Assembly (NCBI RefSeq): GCF_013459645.1
Contig: NZ_CP054861.1
Location: 1,538,001-1,602,000 of the forward strand
Direction: 5' to 3'
Origin: Martelella sp. NC20
GTDB taxonomy: Bacteria; Pseudomonadota; Alphaproteobacteria; Rhizobiales; Rhizobiaceae
DNA: 64,000 nt
Shown: piece by piece, positions 1-8,506 of the stretch
Layout of the letters: every line of letters starts with the position of its first letter
How positions within the stretch are numbered: position 1 is the first letter of the stretch
The notes under the pieces: model-generated
What the model saw: the letters and a program-made list of their open reading frames with translations, nothing else
Databases searched by the model: none
What the model was told of the DNA's origin: nothing
Translations under genes and position numbers: made by a program

Positions 1-250
1 GCACCTTGATATCCATCGGCGCATCAGCAAAGGAGGTCTGCGCCCGTCTGAGGTTCTTCTCCCGCCATTGTTCCAGAAACGCCTCCTGATCCTTTTGCGC
101 CTGTTCGGCCTCGGCCTGTTTCATGCTTTCCTCCACGGTCATGGGCGGTTGTCGGGATTGCGGTGCTTGCGGCGGCGCACGCAGGAACCAGCCGAAACCG
201 GCCAGCATCGCCACGATAAAAACACCGCCAAAGACCTGGTTCCATTTCAT
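1..250 (-). CDS. Second copy of the ankyrin-type putative T6SS immunity protein (3' end outside window)
   Basis: The reading frame starts at an ATG at 250 and runs off the left edge. The product begins MKWNQVF, has a single hydrophobic N-terminal segment (signal anchor) and then a Gln/Glu-rich coiled stretch. It contains the string LRRAQTSFADAPMD, nearly identical to the same region of the protein encoded at 1987-3141, so the two are paralogues. It overlaps by 4 bp a truncated copy of the lipase N-terminus (247-387), repeating the alternation of immunity-like and lipase genes seen upstream. The role as immunity protein is inferred from gene order only. Confidence 0.7.
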   Translation of the reverse strand, partial: MKWNQVFGGVFIVAMLAGFGWFLRAPPQAPQSRQPPMTVEESMKQAEAEQAQKDQEAFLEQWREKNLRRAQTSFADAPMDIKV

Positions 251-387
251 GGGCGGCTCCATGACAGTGCGTCTTGTTGGGGGTGTTCGCACTTCGCCCG
301 ACAAACCCGCGTGATCAGCATGGAACTGACCCTCTCGCAGAGCTTGGTGATGGAGTCGCCGGAGATGATGCAGCTGTCCTTACCCAT
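247..387 (-). pseudogene. Remnant of a second lipase gene (N-terminus only)
   Basis: A 46-codon frame starts MGKDSCIISGDSITKLCE and matches the first ~27 residues of the lipase at 465-1994 with few substitutions. It then diverges (CRAKCEHPQQDALSW) and stops as the next ankyrin-type gene begins. It has no catalytic region, so it is best read as a leftover of a deleted or recombined effector gene. It could still act as a translational coupler for the next gene. Confidence 0.7.
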
Positions 388-436
388 CCCGCTTCTCCGT
401 GCCTTCCTGTTGCTTGGTAAGTGGCAGGGCATCCGG
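380..436 (-). pseudogene. C-terminal scrap of an ankyrin-type gene
   Basis: On the minus strand this encodes PDALPLTKQQEGTEKRDG followed by a stop. The last residues of the protein at 1987-3141 are the same except for one residue (KWDG there, KRDG here). It overlaps the lipase remnant (247-387) by 8 bp exactly as the full-length pair overlaps at 1987-1994. It marks the edge of a duplicated immunity/effector boundary. Confidence 0.65.
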
Positions 437-464
437 CGTTTCACGGATCATGGCGACGTGCTCC

Positions 465-1994
465 CTATTGTTTTGGCCTGTCGAGCAGGAAGGTGAAAGC
501 GCAGGACGGCCACAGGTGATAGCAGCCGGATGCGACGAATATCCGCGACAATTCGAGGAGATCACGTTCCCATATGGGGCGAAGACTGTCCGCCGTGATC
601 GGGGTCGGCCGTCTGCTGGTCGGTTTGCCCGCAGGCGGGGCCTTGATGGCACTCTCTTTCAGCCGCTCCCGTGCGTCGTCATCATTTCGCCAGAGCTTGA
701 GCCCCTCGCCGATCGTGGAGAAAGGATGGGCAAGCATATACAGGCCGATATGGCTGATCAGGCGGTTCAAAAACAGGTCGAGCGTATTGCTGGTTTCGGC
801 AATGTCGAGGATCGGCTTCAGGAAGGAGAAGGGATAGCCCGGCGCGAGTTCCTGATCCTCCAGCGGATAGAGTTTCGGCAGGTCGCCCCACATCGGCGCA
901 TAGTCCAGCGATTGGCCGAACAGTTCGGTCGGGCCGGGGCTGATGCCCTGATAGCCGAAGGGCATGGCAACCGCTTCCGGCATCTGATGGCCGCTCCAGC
1001 GCAACAGGCTGGACAGAAGCGGCACAAGCGGCGTGCGCGATTGCAGCGAGGACAGGATTTCCGATTGCACATAGCGGGAGCGGACGGGGATGGAACAGGC
1101 GTCGGTGAGTTTGGCACCTGCCGCTTTCGCGGTCTTTTTGTGCAGGCCCGCTGCGTTATAGGTCCAGCAGGAGATTTTCAGTTCCGGATAGGCCTTTTGT
1201 GCCGCCAGTGCCGCCGCGCTCGCCAGTCCGCCGCCCAGAGAATGGCCGACAACGCTCAACCGGTTATTCCATTTCGAGATTGCATCACCAGCGGCTCCTT
1301 TTCCTGCGGTAATCGCATTCTTATATTGACTGGGAACATTCCCCAGTCCTTGACTGATATTGGTGGGCCAGTCGCCGTTTTCGCCATAATAGAGCGTGGC
1401 GGAGAATGTGAAGGTGAAGGTCAGCATCAGATAGGATGGCATGGCCGTGCCGGCCGCGGTGTTGACCGGCAGCTTGCGCGTCACCGTCACATTCGAAAAC
1501 AAGACCGTATTGTCGGAAAGCACGCCACTGGCATCTTTCAGCACGCTTTCCGGCTTGCCATTATAGTCCGGATTTTTGGAGAGCGTCGTGTCGAAGGCAT
1601 GAACCTCCGGCTTGCCGGTAAAATTCTTCCAGCCCACCGTGGAATCGGAAGTGATCGTGACGGCGCCATTGATGTTCAACGCCAGTTCAGCAAAATCCTC
1701 ATCGGTTACGTCGGAGCCGCGAAAGGCCAGTACGGGCGGGCAGCATTGCGGCGCTTTCGTTCCACCGGCATTCTTCGGCGTGTAGAGGGCGCATTGAAAG
1801 CCGTCGCTGCCCTTGGTCTGTTTCACCTCCCAGGCCACGTCCCAATGTTTCAGATTGGCGTCATACCAAGGTTTCAGCGGGTCCGGCAGCTTGTCGCGCG
1901 GCGTGTCATAAATCCGCGTGATCAGCATGGAACTGGCGCGCTCGCAAAGCTTGGTCAGCGAGTCGCCGGAGATAATACAGCTGTCCTTACCCAT
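465..1994 (-). CDS. Class-3-lipase-like protein, putative T6SS phospholipase effector
   Basis: The product is about 509 aa from the ATG at 1994, chosen because the following MGKDSC is repeated in the remnant at 247-387 and because it overlaps the upstream gene's stop by 8 bp. It has an alpha/beta-hydrolase core: an LAFRGSD oxyanion-type strand near residue 90 and the nucleophile elbow GHSLGGG with Ser near residue 252, as in lipase_3 and Mbeg1-like families. There is no signal peptide, which fits delivery by the T6SS spike. It is the third gene of a vgrG operon, consistent with a lipase effector carried on or with VgrG. The substrate and the assignment as effector are inferences from context. 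Confidence 0.7.
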   Translation of the reverse strand: MGKDSCIISGDSLTKLCERASSMLITRIYDTPRDKLPDPLKPWYDANLKHWDVAWEVKQTKGSDGFQCALYTPKNAGGTKAPQCCPPVLAFRGSDVTDEDFAELALNINGAVTITSDSTVGWKNFTGKPEVHAFDTTLSKNPDYNGKPESVLKDASGVLSDNTVLFSNVTVTRKLPVNTAAGTAMPSYLMLTFTFTFSATLYYGENGDWPTNISQGLGNVPSQYKNAITAGKGAAGDAISKWNNRLSVVGHSLGGGLASAAALAAQKAYPELKISCWTYNAAGLHKKTAKAAGAKLTDACSIPVRSRYVQSEILSSLQSRTPLVPLLSSLLRWSGHQMPEAVAMPFGYQGISPGPTELFGQSLDYAPMWGDLPKLYPLEDQELAPGYPFSFLKPILDIAETSNTLDLFLNRLISHIGLYMLAHPFSTIGEGLKLWRNDDDARERLKESAIKAPPAGKPTSRRPTPITADSLRPIWERDLLELSRIFVASGCYHLWPSCAFTFLLDRPKQ

Positions 1995-3141
1995 CCCACT
2001 TCTCCGTGCCTTCCTGCTGTTTGGTGAGGGGCAGTGCGTCCGGCGGTGACCAGAGCTGACCGGGGGCAAGAAAGAATCCGCCGATATCGTCCGGCACATC
2101 CATCGCCAGAAGCTCGGAGATAAATCCGGTTGGTTCACGGTTGTTGCCCTTGAGGATCAGCGGCAAGACCTTTTGCAAGCCCCATGTCGAAGCAAGATCG
2201 CTTGGACCAGTGGAGCCGACATATTGTTTGGCGATGCTTTGGTATTGCTCGATCAATCTGTCGAGCTTGTCCACGGGGGCATTGTCGTAGTGACCTGCTT
2301 TGGCAACACGAAAAGCAATTTCTAGTTGAATATCATATGCTGTGGCAATTGTGATGAAGAAACTGTCGTATCGATAGTCCGCCCCTTCGGCCGGCACCTG
2401 AAACCACGGATCGGCATGGTGCGCCAGTAGAAGCAGAATGGCCTGCAGGTTGTTATGACCGTCAGCGTACGTCAAAAGACTGTTTAATCCCTCTTTCACA
2501 TAGGCATTCGGATCGCCGCCATTTTCGAGATAAAGCGTCAGGAACTGGTTGCCAAAAGCGTAGTCGAGAAACGGCGTCGCAGCCGTATCCGGGCGGTAGA
2601 TGCCGAACCCGGTCAGCGTCGTAATCGCGTCAAAGGCCAGTTCATTGTCGTTATAGGTTACATCCGCGCCATGCCTCGCCAGCGCTTCGGCCGCCGGGAA
2701 ATTGCGGGACAACAGCGCCTCGCGCAGCAGATTGTCGGTATAGCCCTGATCAATGCCGAACTCGCCTTCGGTCAGTGGGTAAGTCTTGTTGATCTCTTCC
2801 TTGCTGAATTTGGCCAGATCGGCATCGGAGGGCGTTCGCCCCATGACGATGCCCGTCAGCAGCGCCTTGAGATCCATCGGCGCATCGGCAAATGATGTCT
2901 GCGCCCGTCTGAGATTGCGTTCCCGAAACGCGGCGATGATCTGTTCCTGTTCCTTTTGGGCCTTCTCGGCCGCGTCGGCTTTCATCTCGGCCATGATTTC
3001 CTCCTGCCGTTGCTGCGCCTGAAGTTCCTGCCTCTGAAGCAGATGCCAATAGGCCTTCCCGCCCCAATACCCGCCGGCGCCGAGCCCGGCTGCGAGCGCC
3101 ACCGAGACACCGGCGATCATGAGCGTCCGTTTCCATTTCAT
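1987..3141 (-). CDS. Membrane-anchored ankyrin-repeat protein, putative immunity to the lipase
   Basis: The product is 384 aa starting at MKWKRTLMIAGVSVALAAG, with ribosome site GAGGGAGAG in front. Residues ~5-30 are one hydrophobic segment, followed by a charged Gln/Glu/Lys coiled region (~35-75). The middle carries ankyrin-like repeats (ALARHGADVTYND; ENGGDPNAYVKEG followed by LLTYADGHNN). This architecture suggests export or anchoring with a periplasmic repeat domain, as expected for a protein that blocks a periplasm-acting phospholipase. It lies 13 bp after vgrG and overlaps the lipase by 8 bp, so the three are co-translated. An effector-associated chaperone is an alternative role. Confidence 0.6.
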   Translation of the reverse strand: MKWKRTLMIAGVSVALAAGLGAGGYWGGKAYWHLLQRQELQAQQRQEEIMAEMKADAAEKAQKEQEQIIAAFRERNLRRAQTSFADAPMDLKALLTGIVMGRTPSDADLAKFSKEEINKTYPLTEGEFGIDQGYTDNLLREALLSRNFPAAEALARHGADVTYNDNELAFDAITTLTGFGIYRPDTAATPFLDYAFGNQFLTLYLENGGDPNAYVKEGLNSLLTYADGHNNLQAILLLLAHHADPWFQVPAEGADYRYDSFFITIATAYDIQLEIAFRVAKAGHYDNAPVDKLDRLIEQYQSIAKQYVGSTGPSDLASTWGLQKVLPLILKGNNREPTGFISELLAMDVPDDIGGFFLAPGQLWSPPDALPLTKQQEGTEKWDG

Positions 3142-3154
3142 GCGGCTCTCTCCC

Positions 3155-5224
3155 TCAATTGACCTTGACGATATCGGAGAGGAGTTCGATCTTCTCGTCG
3201 CTTTTCTGGATGACCCGCTTGGCAATGATGTTGATCGTTCCGTCGGCGGTCATGATGATGCGCGCCTGGCCGCAATGGAGGATGATTTCCTCGCCGGCCG
3301 AAATCTCGATGCGGCGCTTGACGGTGAGGTCGTAATCCTTACCGACGGTCGTGGTCTTGTTGTCGCGCACATCCTCACTGTGGTTTTCGCCGATCGTCTG
3401 CGCCCTGCTCTTTTCGACCGAAATCATCAGATTGCCATTGCCCTTTTCACCCGTTTCGGGCCGCCCGAGCGCTTCGGCTGTCGTGCCGATGCCTTGGGTG
3501 TCGCGCGAGGCCGATGACGGCGTGAGGGTGCCGGTATTGCCCGGCCCGACCCGCAGCTCCATATTGCCGTCAACGATCTCGGTCAGGTTATTGCCGACCT
3601 CGATGCCCTTGTTGTGGCCGATGGACTGGACCCAGTTGTTGTTGATGCGTTCGGAGTGGTTGTTGTTGGTCTTTTCGTTGCGGTCCTTCTGGGCGTAGAC
3701 ATAGACCTCCTGCCGGTCGTTCTCGTCCTCGAAGCGCAGCTCGTTATAGCCGGGACCCTTGTGCGTCTGGGAGCGCCAGACGGTTCTGGTCTTGTTTTCG
3801 GGGAGCTTGTAGGGCGGCAGGTTGAGGGCGTTGTAGGAGCGGCCGGTGATGATCGGCTGGTCGGGGTCGCCGCGGACGTAATCGACGATCACCTCCTGTT
3901 TGACCCGCGGCAGGATCACCTCGCCGAAAGTGCCGCCCGCCGAGCTTGAAGCGACGCGGGTCCAGACCGAGGCGTGCTCATTGTCTTTCGAGCGTCTGTC
4001 CCACGGATAGGAAAGTTTCACGCGGCCCCAGTCATCGCAGTAGATCTCCTCGCCCTCCGGGCCGCTGACGGTTGCGATCTCCGGGCCGTCGGCTTTCGGC
4101 TTCGGCTGTTTCGGCGGGGCGTAGTTGAGGTCCGCCGGCATCGCCAGGAAGCGATTGGCATAGGTGGTCGCGCCAGCACCTGCCTCCTCTTTCAGCGCCT
4201 GCGGCTGCTCGCCCTCATGGGAAACGGAGAGCAGATGCCAGAAGACGTTGCAGTCGTCATTTTGATGCTCGGTGAGCATGACCTTATAGCCCGGCGTCAG
4301 CGCCGGCGCATTGGTGCGGCCCTCGCCGGTGGTGGCCTCGACGCGCACGGCCTCGAGCTGCGATCTGGTGAACGGCTTGCCCGCGACATCCTTCTTGTAG
4401 CCGCCCGGATAGTTGTAGAGATCGTAATTGCCCTTGGCGCCGTTATCGGCCTGACGGTCGGCGCGATGCTCTTGGCTGTACCCCGGATTGGTGAACAGCC
4501 TCTCGCGCTGGGTGAAGCTCGTCGCCCGCAAGCGCTCGCGGAAGGTGAAGCTGCGGCAGAAGACGCCCTTCGCCACGCCGCCGGGATTGGCATTGTATTC
4601 CAGTTCCGGCATTGCCTTCAGCTTCGGCACGATCATCGGCGTATCGATGAATGTGACCTGGTTCTGTCCGTTTTCGCCGGAGGTGAAGAAGAACCAGATG
4701 CCTTCCTCGGCGGCGATGCGGCGGACGAAATCGAGATGGGTTTCGTTGTACTGGACGCAATATTCCCGCGCTACATGGGCGCCCTCAAGCACGAAGCGCA
4801 TATCCTCGACGCGGTTTTCCTTCAGCACCTCGGCGATGATTTCGGGCACGGTCTTCTGCTGGAAGATGCGGCTGTCGGAGCCATGGGCGAGCCGGCCGAG
4901 CGCAGGCATGAGGACGACGGTGTAGAAGGTGCGGTGAGCCCCCTCATCGCGGCGGGCCATATCGGCGATGATGCCGGAAATATGCCTTATGCCTGCATAT
5001 TTGTGATGGATCGTCAGCGTCGCCGGTGTGTCGAGCAGGGCGTTGATATCGATCTTGGGATCATCGGAGACGAGTTCGATCACCACCTCGGAAAGCTCGA
5101 AGAGTTTCTCTTCTGACGAAAAGCCATGAACGAGAAGCTCCGCATCCTTCAGCGCCGGGGCCTCGAAGGTGAAGGCAATGTCCTGATCCTGGAAGAGGAC
5201 CGGCATGTCGATGATGGCGTTCAT
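3155..5224 (-). CDS. vgrG: Type VI secretion spike protein VgrG (TssI)
   Basis: VgrG trimers form the puncturing tip of the T6SS tube and carry effectors. The 689-aa protein has the usual order: gp27-like N-terminal domain (residues ~1-370), a gp5-like OB domain (YCDDWGRVKLSYPWDRR, VKQEVIVDYVRGDPDQPIITG, ~395-470) and a C-terminal beta-helix built of short Asn- and Val-rich repeats (~510-689). There is no extra enzymatic C-terminal domain, so cargo must be separate; the lipase two genes downstream is the obvious candidate. AAGGA lies before the ATG at 5224. The rest of the T6SS is not in this window. Confidence 0.93.
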   Translation of the reverse strand: MNAIIDMPVLFQDQDIAFTFEAPALKDAELLVHGFSSEEKLFELSEVVIELVSDDPKIDINALLDTPATLTIHHKYAGIRHISGIIADMARRDEGAHRTFYTVVLMPALGRLAHGSDSRIFQQKTVPEIIAEVLKENRVEDMRFVLEGAHVAREYCVQYNETHLDFVRRIAAEEGIWFFFTSGENGQNQVTFIDTPMIVPKLKAMPELEYNANPGGVAKGVFCRSFTFRERLRATSFTQRERLFTNPGYSQEHRADRQADNGAKGNYDLYNYPGGYKKDVAGKPFTRSQLEAVRVEATTGEGRTNAPALTPGYKVMLTEHQNDDCNVFWHLLSVSHEGEQPQALKEEAGAGATTYANRFLAMPADLNYAPPKQPKPKADGPEIATVSGPEGEEIYCDDWGRVKLSYPWDRRSKDNEHASVWTRVASSSAGGTFGEVILPRVKQEVIVDYVRGDPDQPIITGRSYNALNLPPYKLPENKTRTVWRSQTHKGPGYNELRFEDENDRQEVYVYAQKDRNEKTNNNHSERINNNWVQSIGHNKGIEVGNNLTEIVDGNMELRVGPGNTGTLTPSSASRDTQGIGTTAEALGRPETGEKGNGNLMISVEKSRAQTIGENHSEDVRDNKTTTVGKDYDLTVKRRIEISAGEEIILHCGQARIIMTADGTINIIAKRVIQKSDEKIELLSDIVKVN

Positions 5225-5257
5225 GGTGATGTCCTTCCTGAAGAGCGAGCGGGTGGC

Positions 5258-6190
5258 TCAAGAGCGTGAGGCCGGGAAAGTGACCGGAAAGCCATTGGCG
5301 CCGATCCGTCCGGCGGCCTTCAGCACCTTGTAGGCACGGCGATAGCGGCGCGCCGATGTGTAGCTGAGCCCTGTTCTTTCGCGCAGCGCCTCGCCCTTGG
5401 CCGCGCCGTTATCGTGGCGCTTGCCGGACCAGTCATCGATCATCAGGTCGAGGAAATCCCTGTCGGCGGGCGTCTGCGACAGGCGTTTCTCGACATAGAG
5501 CACCGCCCGCCGCTCGTCGTCGATGACATTGGGCCTGTGGCCGTGACGGGCAGAAAAATCTTCCGGCGTGAGCGTCAGCAGGTCGCCGAACCGCTCTGCC
5601 CACCATGCCGCCCGGTCGTCGTGCCAGGAAAGGCCGAGCCGGGTGCGAAGGTTCATCAGGATCTTGGTGTCGAAGGGCAGGAACGCATCGAGCTTCATCG
5701 GAAAGTCGGCCCATTCGCGGATGAGGGCGGCAAGCGCCGGCGTCAGGACGACCTGCGGGCTGGTCTTGGGCCTGCCGATCTCGACGCCGCGCAGGATGGT
5801 GACACCAAGATCCGTCTTCTGTTCGCGCCGGACCTTGAAACGGGTTCCGTCGATATCGTCAACGATGCGCACCGGCTTTGCGAGCGCCGCCCGCCGCGCC
5901 CGCTCCTTAGGGTCGCGGCCATCGACAATGCCGAGACGCTTGCGGAATTTGAGGAGCCGCACCGATCCGAGCGGCAGGCCGGAACGCTTCTGCGAGAAGC
6001 CATGGGCAAGCAGGTGATCGGCGAGTTCGCGCGTCAGCACCGCTTCCGGCGTGCCGGTCGATCGATCTTCGGGATAGCCGAGGTAGATGGAAAAGCCGTG
6101 CCCGCTGTCAATCGCCTGCCGGCAGGAGAAGACACGACCGTCGATATCTGTGATTGGCGTAACGGCTTCCAGCATCGTCAGATGTGACAC
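5258..6190 (-). CDS. Unrecognised protein with internal duplication, upstream of vgrG
   Basis: The product is 310 aa from a GTG at 6190 with AAGGA 7 nt upstream; an ATG at 6175 is an alternative. I do not recognise the family. Two similar ~75-residue units can be aligned by eye. Unit 1 (~14-88) begins DIDGRVF, has AVLTRELADHLL and ends LLKFRKRLGI. Unit 2 (~110-188) begins DIDGTRF, has VVLTPALAALI and ends LMNLRTRLGL. The C-terminus (~275-300) looks helix-turn-helix-like (GLSYTSARRYRRAYKVLKAAG). It is 33 bp from vgrG and probably co-transcribed, so it may be a VgrG loader or adaptor, or a local regulator; neither is shown. Confidence 0.6.
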   Translation of the reverse strand: MSHLTMLEAVTPITDIDGRVFSCRQAIDSGHGFSIYLGYPEDRSTGTPEAVLTRELADHLLAHGFSQKRSGLPLGSVRLLKFRKRLGIVDGRDPKERARRAALAKPVRIVDDIDGTRFKVRREQKTDLGVTILRGVEIGRPKTSPQVVLTPALAALIREWADFPMKLDAFLPFDTKILMNLRTRLGLSWHDDRAAWWAERFGDLLTLTPEDFSARHGHRPNVIDDERRAVLYVEKRLSQTPADRDFLDLMIDDWSGKRHDNGAAKGEALRERTGLSYTSARRYRRAYKVLKAAGRIGANGFPVTFPASRS

Positions 6191-6253
6191 ACGAATATCC
6201 TTGATGTCTAATATGACAGCGGAAGTTTTACAACTTTAAGGAAGGATGTCAAT

Positions 6254-6284
6254 CATAGTCCGGCCAGATTGCAACCAGACTATG
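6254..6284. repeat. Short inverted repeat in the divergent promoter region
   Basis: CATAGTC (6254-6260) and GACTATG (6278-6284) are perfect 7-bp arms separated by 17 bp. They sit between the divergent genes starting at 6190 and 6313 and could be an operator. There is no further support. Confidence 0.3.
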
Positions 6285-6312
6285 GCATGCGATCCATGAG
6301 GAGGCGCTGAAG

Positions 6313-7626
6313 ATGAAAACTGTTCAGGATATCGCCGGGCAACTGGCCTTTTCGGATGATGCTTCCATCGAGCCTTATGCCCCGGAGTGCATCGCGGAGC
6401 TGGAAGACATGATGGCAGCGTCGTTTCCCGACGATTTGCGCTGGTATTTCGAACATTTTGGCGCCCGCAAGCTATGCGAGGGACAACGCTCTCTGCCGCT
6501 GTGCCTGGACGGCTATCACTATGTTGCCGATTTCGAGGGCCTGCCCGGCATCGCTGAAACCGAAAGGCGCTATCGGCGGCTCTGCGGTTATGTGATGACC
6601 GAGACGCTGCCGTATGACAGAAGACGCTATTTCCCGATCGGGCAAGTCAGCACGGCAACGATGAGCCTTTGTCTGTCGCTGCTTGTCAGCCTGCATCCGC
6701 TAAATTTCGGGACGGTCTGGGGCGTCAGCGCGCTTGCCGGACACCATCCGCTTGAACCGGTCCTTCTGGCGAAAGATTTCACGGCTCTTCTTGAGATGAT
6801 CGAGCCAAAGGGCAGGCTGCCTGAACAGGCAAAGCAGCTTAACGATGCGCTGCTCGATAAAATCATCAGGGATCATGGGCCCAGGATCAAACCACAGCCG
6901 ACAAGGGCGGCCAGTGCAAAGGCGCTTGTTGCGTTTTATCTGGATCACCCGGATGAAACCGTCTTCGACGGGCTGCACAATCTCGAAGTGGCCTATTACA
7001 TTGGTGGCCAGAACTTCCACGGGGCGGCCGCTGCCATGGCCCAGGCTCAAAAGTCCTCGACCGACCTGTCCGACCGCGTGGTCCGGCCGGGACCGGTTCG
7101 CCGACGGCAGGTACGGATTTCGCAGCCACAAAGATTTGTCGGAACGTTCCGCATCTTTCCAGCGCAGGACAGCTATTCGATCGTGACGATCGAATCCGTC
7201 GTCGGTATCGACCAGGTTTTGGAGGAAACATTCGTGCTGCATCATTCCGATGCCGGATGGGCGCTCGTCGCCCGGCAGACGAGCAATGTCGATCCGGTCG
7301 AGGTCGATGGCTTCGGCACATTGGCATTCGACGTCTTTTCCGGCTGGCGCTTCCTGACCCCCGTCACGCCACGCTGGAGCAGGCTCCCGGTAGGCTTTCG
7401 CGCCGTCGGCGAAGAAGATGCGCTGACGCTGCGCCGCCTTGCATTCGTTCGGGATATTCTTAAGCGATCCGATCTGAGACCGGCGCTCGAAAAGCGCCTG
7501 TTCGATCTCTACCTGCCCTCCGTCATGCCGCTGCACACTGCTTTCGTCAAAGACGGCAAATATCATGAACGACTGCAGACTCGAACGGGCGGAATGCCCG
7601 TGATCAATTCTGCGACAGAAATATGA
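6313..7626 (+). CDS. Putative SUKH/SMI1-KNR4-like protein (possible immunity protein)
   Basis: The product is 437 aa, with start supported by GAGGAGG 8 nt upstream. The N-terminus (~28-50, ELEDMMAASFPDDLRWYFEHFG) resembles the opening of SUKH-fold proteins (Glu/acidic helix, LP-x-DL, YxxFG), which are common immunity proteins of polymorphic toxin systems. The middle and C-terminal parts (two mixed beta segments, ~230-330 and ~340-437) are not recognised. It is divergent from the vgrG operon, so it may belong to the same T6SS island. The family call is by eye and tentative. Confidence 0.5.
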   Translation: MKTVQDIAGQLAFSDDASIEPYAPECIAELEDMMAASFPDDLRWYFEHFGARKLCEGQRSLPLCLDGYHYVADFEGLPGIAETERRYRRLCGYVMTETLPYDRRRYFPIGQVSTATMSLCLSLLVSLHPLNFGTVWGVSALAGHHPLEPVLLAKDFTALLEMIEPKGRLPEQAKQLNDALLDKIIRDHGPRIKPQPTRAASAKALVAFYLDHPDETVFDGLHNLEVAYYIGGQNFHGAAAAMAQAQKSSTDLSDRVVRPGPVRRRQVRISQPQRFVGTFRIFPAQDSYSIVTIESVVGIDQVLEETFVLHHSDAGWALVARQTSNVDPVEVDGFGTLAFDVFSGWRFLTPVTPRWSRLPVGFRAVGEEDALTLRRLAFVRDILKRSDLRPALEKRLFDLYLPSVMPLHTAFVKDGKYHERLQTRTGGMPVINSATEI

Positions 7627-7629
7627 ACG

Positions 7630-7752
7630 GTGATTGGCTCATCCGGCAGCGTCTATGTCGAAAATGACAGCCGCTTCACCTGGCGCCTGTCCATCAAGGG
7701 CAGCAGGAACCCGATCGACGTCACGGTCGAAGACGGGAAGATTCTCAAGTGA
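7630..7752 (+). pseudogene. Small ORF or C-terminal fragment after the SUKH-like gene
   Basis: The frame from a GTG at 7630 encodes 40 residues (VYVENDSRFTWRLSIKGS, then NPIDVTVEDGKILK) and stops at 7752. It looks like the end of a beta-rich protein rather than a complete gene. Family not recognised. It could be a displaced tail of the immunity-like gene just upstream. Confidence 0.3.
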
Positions 7753-8506
7753 AGCTTTCCTGATATGGGATTGGCAATCGATGCTCGATTTCCAAAGGCC
7801 GCAGCCACCGCCTTTTTTTCTGACGGACGAGCACTCCACGAAATGATGCGAATAAAGAAACGTGGCTTTCCGGCGCAAATGCGAAAATCAGCAAAAGCCT
7901 GTTGTACTACCGATGCGAAAATCTATCCGTCCGGGACGGAAGCCTGCAAGGCGAATGCGACGCTATCGGCCCGGATCGCCGGTCATTTCGGCCTTCTGCT
8001 CGATTGCGGATGGCACATCACTCTGGGCGTGGCGGTGAAATCTGGAATGCGACAAGCCGGGAAAACAAATGCCAAAAATAAAAGGATAAAGCGTGTATAG
8101 AATGCGAAAAATGAATGTATAAATCCAGAATTTGAAAATCTTATCAGTTCAGCAGGAGAATGAACTGTAAAATTAATAATCGAATGACTTGTCGAGGCGA
8201 ATCGAAGGCGATAGAAAGACTGCGAATCAGTCGTCAAACCTCTGCTTCGCCCATCGGTATTGATGGCGGAGGTTCATGAGAAATACAGGAGTTGAAATGC
8301 GCTGACTTGAGCATCAGGGCTGAAAAAGACTGAGGCCCGGAGGATTGCAGTCCTCCAGACCCCATATAAATCGTGTGCCACGATTGATCTTCCCATCCCA
8401 CGCATCACGGAAGAAGTCAAGTTGCATGCCACCGGTCGGTGCGCGTGAACGAATGGACCTTGTCTGAAAACCGCGATCGGACGTGCTCTTTGTCGTGCAT
8501 GGCGCC
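7753..8506. other. Gene-free stretch between the T6SS island and IS66
   Basis: No convincing coding frame was found. Base composition falls noticeably around 8030-8180 (AT-rich) compared with the flanks. The left end of the IS66-family element should lie somewhere in 8230-8500, but I could not pair a terminal inverted repeat with the right side. Confidence 0.5.

Noticed and set aside
399..2027. Long plus-strand ORF (542 codons) antisense to the lipase
   Set aside because: It overlaps the lipase frame completely, is Arg-rich with no recognisable motif, and has no ribosome site; high-GC shadow of a real gene.
3974..5116. Plus-strand ORF of 380 codons antisense to vgrG
   Set aside because: VgrG is unmistakable on the minus strand; this is its antisense shadow.
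7765..8237. Small ORFs on both strands in 7765-8237
   Set aside because: AT-rich, no recognisable residues, no ribosome sites; treated as non-coding.
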